Shown here one piece after another: positions 60,910 through 64,000 of a stretch of 64,000 bases of DNA. Each line of letters starts with the position of its first letter. The stretch's first letter is position 1. The DNA lies in the NCBI GenBank assembly GCA_963575745.1, contig CAUYUJ010016059.1:2228349-2292348 (forward strand), given 5' to 3'. The position numbers and the translations under genes were made by a program. Source of the stretch: Prorocentrum cordatum. Lineage: Eukaryota; Sar; Dinophyceae; Prorocentrales; Prorocentraceae. The notes under the pieces were generated by a model that had not been told where the DNA came from, made no database searches, and saw nothing but the letters and a program-made list of their open reading frames with translations.

Positions 60910-61089
60910 TGCCATCGTCCCAGATTCCGTCAACACCTCGCCCAGGCTCTATCCAGGTTCCACCCGTATCCCATCCAGATTCCCCGTCCAGATTTCCTGC
61001 CCTCTGTGATTGGACCCACATGCTAGCCAGCTTCCCGTCTTTCGAACTGGATTCGAATCGAACGGGCTCTAGAAACATCTGGACAGAAC

Positions 61090-61509
61090 TTGGCGCAACG
61101 TGGACTGGCAATGAGTGCACATCTTCAAGTTGAATTCTGGTATCGTGTTCAGCCCTCCCTTCCGTTACTTGGCTTTCAGCTCACAAGCGGCGCTGAGGAC
61201 ACGCAGGTCGCAACGGATGGCAAAGCCTCAGATGATGGAAGTCCAATCAAGAAGGAGATGGCGCAGATAAAGGGGTCCGATAACGTTGAGGAGGTGGACG
61301 ACTCCAAAGATGGTGAAGAGAACGCCCATGAGGAGTCCGAGGAGGATGAAGAGCATGAACAAGACATTCCAGAGGAGTCCGATGAGGCTTCGGACCAACC
61401 TCCACCCCTCATCAGCGATCAACCTCCACCCCTCATCAGCAAACGTGTATCCGAGAGGACTCCACCTTTCCGCTGGCCCCAGGAGAGGGCTCTTATGGTG
61501 ATGTTCTGA
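61090..61509 (+). CDS. Acidic low-complexity ORF (uncertain)
   Basis: 139 codons with VEEVDDSKDGEENAHEESEE, DEEHEQDIPEESDEASD and a 7-residue repeat SDQPPPLI twice, stop at 61507. Its mixed composition differs from the microsatellite-derived frames. It could be a downstream exon of the 60.26-kb gene (no splice sites assigned) or a chance ORF. No domain recognised. Confidence 0.35.
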   Translation: MAQRGLAMSAHLQVEFWYRVQPSLPLLGFQLTSGAEDTQVATDGKASDDGSPIKKEMAQIKGSDNVEEVDDSKDGEENAHEESEEDEEHEQDIPEESDEASDQPPPLISDQPPPLISKRVSERTPPFRWPQERALMVMF

Positions 61510-61605
61510 GTTGATCGGGTGCCCCTGGGATGGAAGAGTGGATGAGGAGGAAATGCACTAGCGGCAGTAATATGATGTGGAGAACGAGGAGCAGGAAGAG
61601 AGCGG

Positions 61606-61676
61606 GAGGAGGAGGAGGAGGAGGAGGAGGAGGAGGAGGAGGAGGAGGAGGAGGAGGAGGAGGAGGAGCAGGAGGA
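61606..61676. repeat. (GGA)n microsatellite
   Basis: Pure GGAGGA run of about 70 bp. Confidence 0.95.
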
Positions 61677-62167
61677 GTCTTAATTCGTGTTAAGCTGAAG
61701 CCTTTCCTGGTATGTTGCGTTCTTTCCCGCTCGATCTCTTCGGACGGAGTGCATGTAGAATGCGATAATTACAGGTTCCTTGGATGTTGGTTTCGAAGTT
61801 TCTTTGAGGGCTTTTGTTCAAGATCCATTCGGCTTCCGAGTGATCATCCGGATTCCTGTGGAGCTCCCAGGACAAAGATGGAATCCGCAGAATTACGCCT
61901 GGAATCCTCAGGAGCCCTCAGAGTACTCATAGCTCTGGATGCCTGCGGATTCCTCATGATTCCTGAGGATCCTGCAGGACTCCCCACGGGCGTTTCAGAG
62001 TTCTCAGAGGAACCCGACGGAGCCCGAGGGAAGCAGCCCTCAGTGCGCGCCACGGTCCTCATGGTCCTCACCGAGACATCCGGCTGCTCCAATTTTTTCG
62101 ATGCGTGGGCCCCAGGAGGGCCCCTGGAGGCCGCAAACGGGCAAACACCCGCCGCTGCAATTATCGG
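61677..62167. other. Unassigned
   Basis: Relatively unbiased sequence containing several GGATTCC/AATCCTC-like short repeats (61850-61990). No gene recognised. Confidence 0.35.
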
Positions 62168-62326
62168 GCGAAGAGAACTATGCACATGCACCGATCCTGG
62201 CAAGGCCCATTTTTGACTCAGGATCGGTGCATATGCCTTCCTGGCCAAGGCAGGAGGGCGTATGCACCGATCCTGGGCTCAGGATGGGCCTGGCCAGAAT
62301 CGGTGCATGTGCATAGTTCTTTTCCC
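62168..62326. repeat. Multi-hairpin fold-back element
   Basis: The ends AAGAGAACTATGCACATGCA then CCGATCCTGGC (62171 onward) and GCCAGAATCGGTGCATGTGC then ATAGTTCTTTT are inverted with one or two mismatches over 31 bp. A second inverted pair lies inside (GGATCGGTGCATATGCC / GGCGTATGCACCGATCC). ATGCACCGATCCTG thus occurs four times in alternating orientation. No coding content. Confidence 0.85.
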
Positions 62327-62512
62327 TCTAAATTACTTTGGAGCGTCGGACCTCTGGGCACGGTCCTCGCAGCCCTCACGGTCCTCCCGGCCCACCACCG
62401 TCGGAGCGACGCCCCCCCCACACCCCCGTCGGAGCGACGCCCCCCCCCCCCCCCCCGCACTCCTCTTCTCAGCCCCGGCCTGCTGGGAGGAACTCTTCGT
62501 CTGCCGCCCCGC
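62327..62512. other. Spacer with GTCGGAGCGACGCCCCCCC units
   Basis: Two or three CCGTCGGAGCGACGCCCCCC units (62398-62450) and C-runs. No gene. Confidence 0.4.
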
Positions 62513-62584
62513 GCTCCTCCTCCTCCTCCTCCTCCTCCTCCTCCTCCTCCTCCTCCTCCTCCTCCTCCTCCTCCTCCTCCTCCT
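62513..62584. repeat. (CTC)n microsatellite
   Basis: Pure CTCCTC run of about 70 bp. Confidence 0.95.
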
Positions 62585-63605
62585 GGCCTCTGGAGGTGGT
62601 CCTCCGGTCCCTCTATGATGGAGGCATGCGGAGGCCCAGGACGCCCGAAGATGTCCCCCGCCCTCGGCCTTTCGAGGGTCGAGGGCAAGCTTCGGCAGGG
62701 GGGGCGGTGCTCAGAGGAGGAGAAGGGTACCCACACTGCTATCCTTCCCTGGTTTTTCCTGTTTGGGGGCCTCCTGGGAGGCCCACGTCGCCACTGCTGG
62801 ATTCGCTCCTCGGAATTCTGGTCAGAACTCACCCCGGGAGATGTCTGGGGAGTAGCGGCATCGGTATCGGTATCTGTTGGTTGCCCCAGGAGTGGCAGGA
62901 CGAAGGGGGGGACTTGAAGACGAGACTCTTCCTTGGGGGTGGAAGGCCCCCAGGCTTCTGGATCTTGCAGGAGCAGCCACCAGAGTCAGGGTTTCGAGCC
63001 CTCGCGCGTGTCGCCTGGCGCCAGGTCGAGGAGAAGGGGTGAAGGTGGTGGGGGGCAGGGGTGGCACGAGCCTCGGATGGCCAGTCGTGCTCTTCCCTGT
63101 CGGCCCTGTTGCAAACGGAGACGTGCGCCAGGAGAGTCTTCGGCGGGGCCGTTCGGAGGGTTCCAAGGAGGGTTGGTGGTGGTGGGGGGTCCAAGCGGTT
63201 CCCTGGTGCCCAGACCAAGCATGGAGGCGTCTTGCGTATGGCAAGCCCCATGCGGCCCTGGGCCATCCACGGTTGCCCATCGCGTCCATCGACCGCATTT
63301 TGGTCACCGTTGTCGGTGACGACCCTCCAAATGCACGTAAGCAATTAGACAATGATACGTGCCTGCACTTTCTGACTGCAACAAACGTTCGCCGACATGG
63401 TTGCCCTCTGCTGTAACGATTGCACCAGATTACGGGGGGGAGGGGAGGTGTTTGATGGTATTGGCCCCTTAAACAAGTCGATGTGCCTCCCAGACAAGGG
63501 AAGGCGAGCGCAAATTCCTTGTGAGGAGCGTCTCTGTACGTCCAACAGTTTTTTGGTGTAAAATCAGTGGTTCTTTTATTCATTCATCCATGGTGTGCGC
63601 ACGTT
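62585..63605. other. Unassigned
   Basis: Several overlapping frames on both strands up to about 250 codons, none with a recognisable domain or consistent composition. No support for a gene. Confidence 0.35.
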
Positions 63606-63609
63606 GTTT

Positions 63610-63680
<71 letters not shown>

Positions 63681-63706
63681 ATTGTTATTGTTATTGCTAT
63701 TGTTGT
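63606..63706. repeat. (GTT)n microsatellite
   Basis: GTTGTT run with ATT variants at the right end. Confidence 0.95.
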
Positions 63707-63864
63707 TGAACATTATTACTTCTAAAGAATAATTATTGTTGGGACCCCTGGTGCACGACCCCCCCGCCGCGCCTAGGCCGCAGCCTCATTTTCATCATTT
63801 TCGTGAGGAAGTCTCAGGCAAAACGGGTTGGTCCGGATCCGGTTGTGTTGTTACGATCGGTTTT

Positions 63865-63957
63865 CCCTTGCAAAAAATAAGCTAAAGTGGACATTTCTTG
63901 TTCTAACATAACCAAACTTCAAGAATCCCTTGCAAAAAATAAGGTAAAGTGGACATT
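63865..63957. repeat. 31-bp direct repeat, two copies 62 bp apart
   Basis: CCCTTGCAAAAAATAAGCTA then AAGTGGACATT at 63865-63895 and at 63927-63957 with one difference. AT-rich; no gene recognised to the window end. Confidence 0.88.
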
Positions 63958-64000
63958 CGCGCGCGCAAGACGAAATCCTTCCAAAACCTTAGTTTTCGTA

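Noticed and set aside
62100-63420. Genes at the right end with frames of 180-270 codons
   Set aside because: Frames overlap on both strands across CTC and C-run repeats; no motif or splice evidence.

Overview
This 64-kb window looks like nuclear DNA of a dinoflagellate. The decisive evidence is an exact 22-nt dinoflagellate spliced leader (DinoSL) at 5569-5590. Degenerate tandem spliced-leader relics sit at the 5' ends of three further retroelements. The high GC content, abundant microsatellites, probable non-canonical splice sites and LINE protein families agree with this. A Prorocentrum-like, high-GC genome is a reasonable guess, but species cannot be fixed from the sequence. No rRNA, tRNA, CRISPR array or bacterial operon was seen.

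Layout: 1-3010 is a ~100-bp satellite in two blocks split by 1.3 kb. 3.1-5.1 kb is decayed repeat DNA. 5.57-13.54 kb is one end-to-end LINE insertion (LINE-1): 12-bp target-site duplication, intact DinoSL, relict SL, ORF1, ORF2 (endonuclease, RT, zinc finger, RNase H, C-terminal zinc ribbon), 3' repeats, A8 tail, second target-site copy. 15.0-15.6 kb holds copy A of a cysteine-rich gene. 17.6-29.1 kb is a second LINE (host LINE) split in its proline/serine linker, inside a (CTC)n tract, by a third LINE (LINE-2, 20.3-26.9 kb). 32.1-33.46 and 40.47-41.83 kb are near-identical copies (B and C) of a 1.35-kb segment carrying the same cysteine-rich gene, now with a hairpin-bearing intron absent from copy A. 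Between them lies a fourth LINE (LINE-5, 33.46-40.38 kb) with the unusual domain order endonuclease-RNase H-RT. Its RNase H is interrupted by a 1.29-kb insertion between 30-bp direct repeats.

42-52 kb is dominated by tandem arrays (13, 73, ~83 and ~64 bp units), microsatellites and fold-back elements. 52.7-57.3 kb holds dispersed reading frames of a gene type I recall as a multicopy uncharacterised dinoflagellate family. 60.1-61.5 kb holds another gene-like exon behind a hairpin-bearing intron and an acidic ORF. A G-rich dispersed family (CTTGGGGGCCTCTTGG-type repeats with two conserved cores) occurs at six or more sites.

Common theme: LINE RNAs were trans-spliced before reverse transcription, so each cycle could add an SL at the 5' end. 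Fold-back elements and direct-repeat-flanked insertions in or near genes look like raw material for new introns. All LINE coding regions carry frameshifts or stops. Function calls rest on motif reading only; no database search was run.
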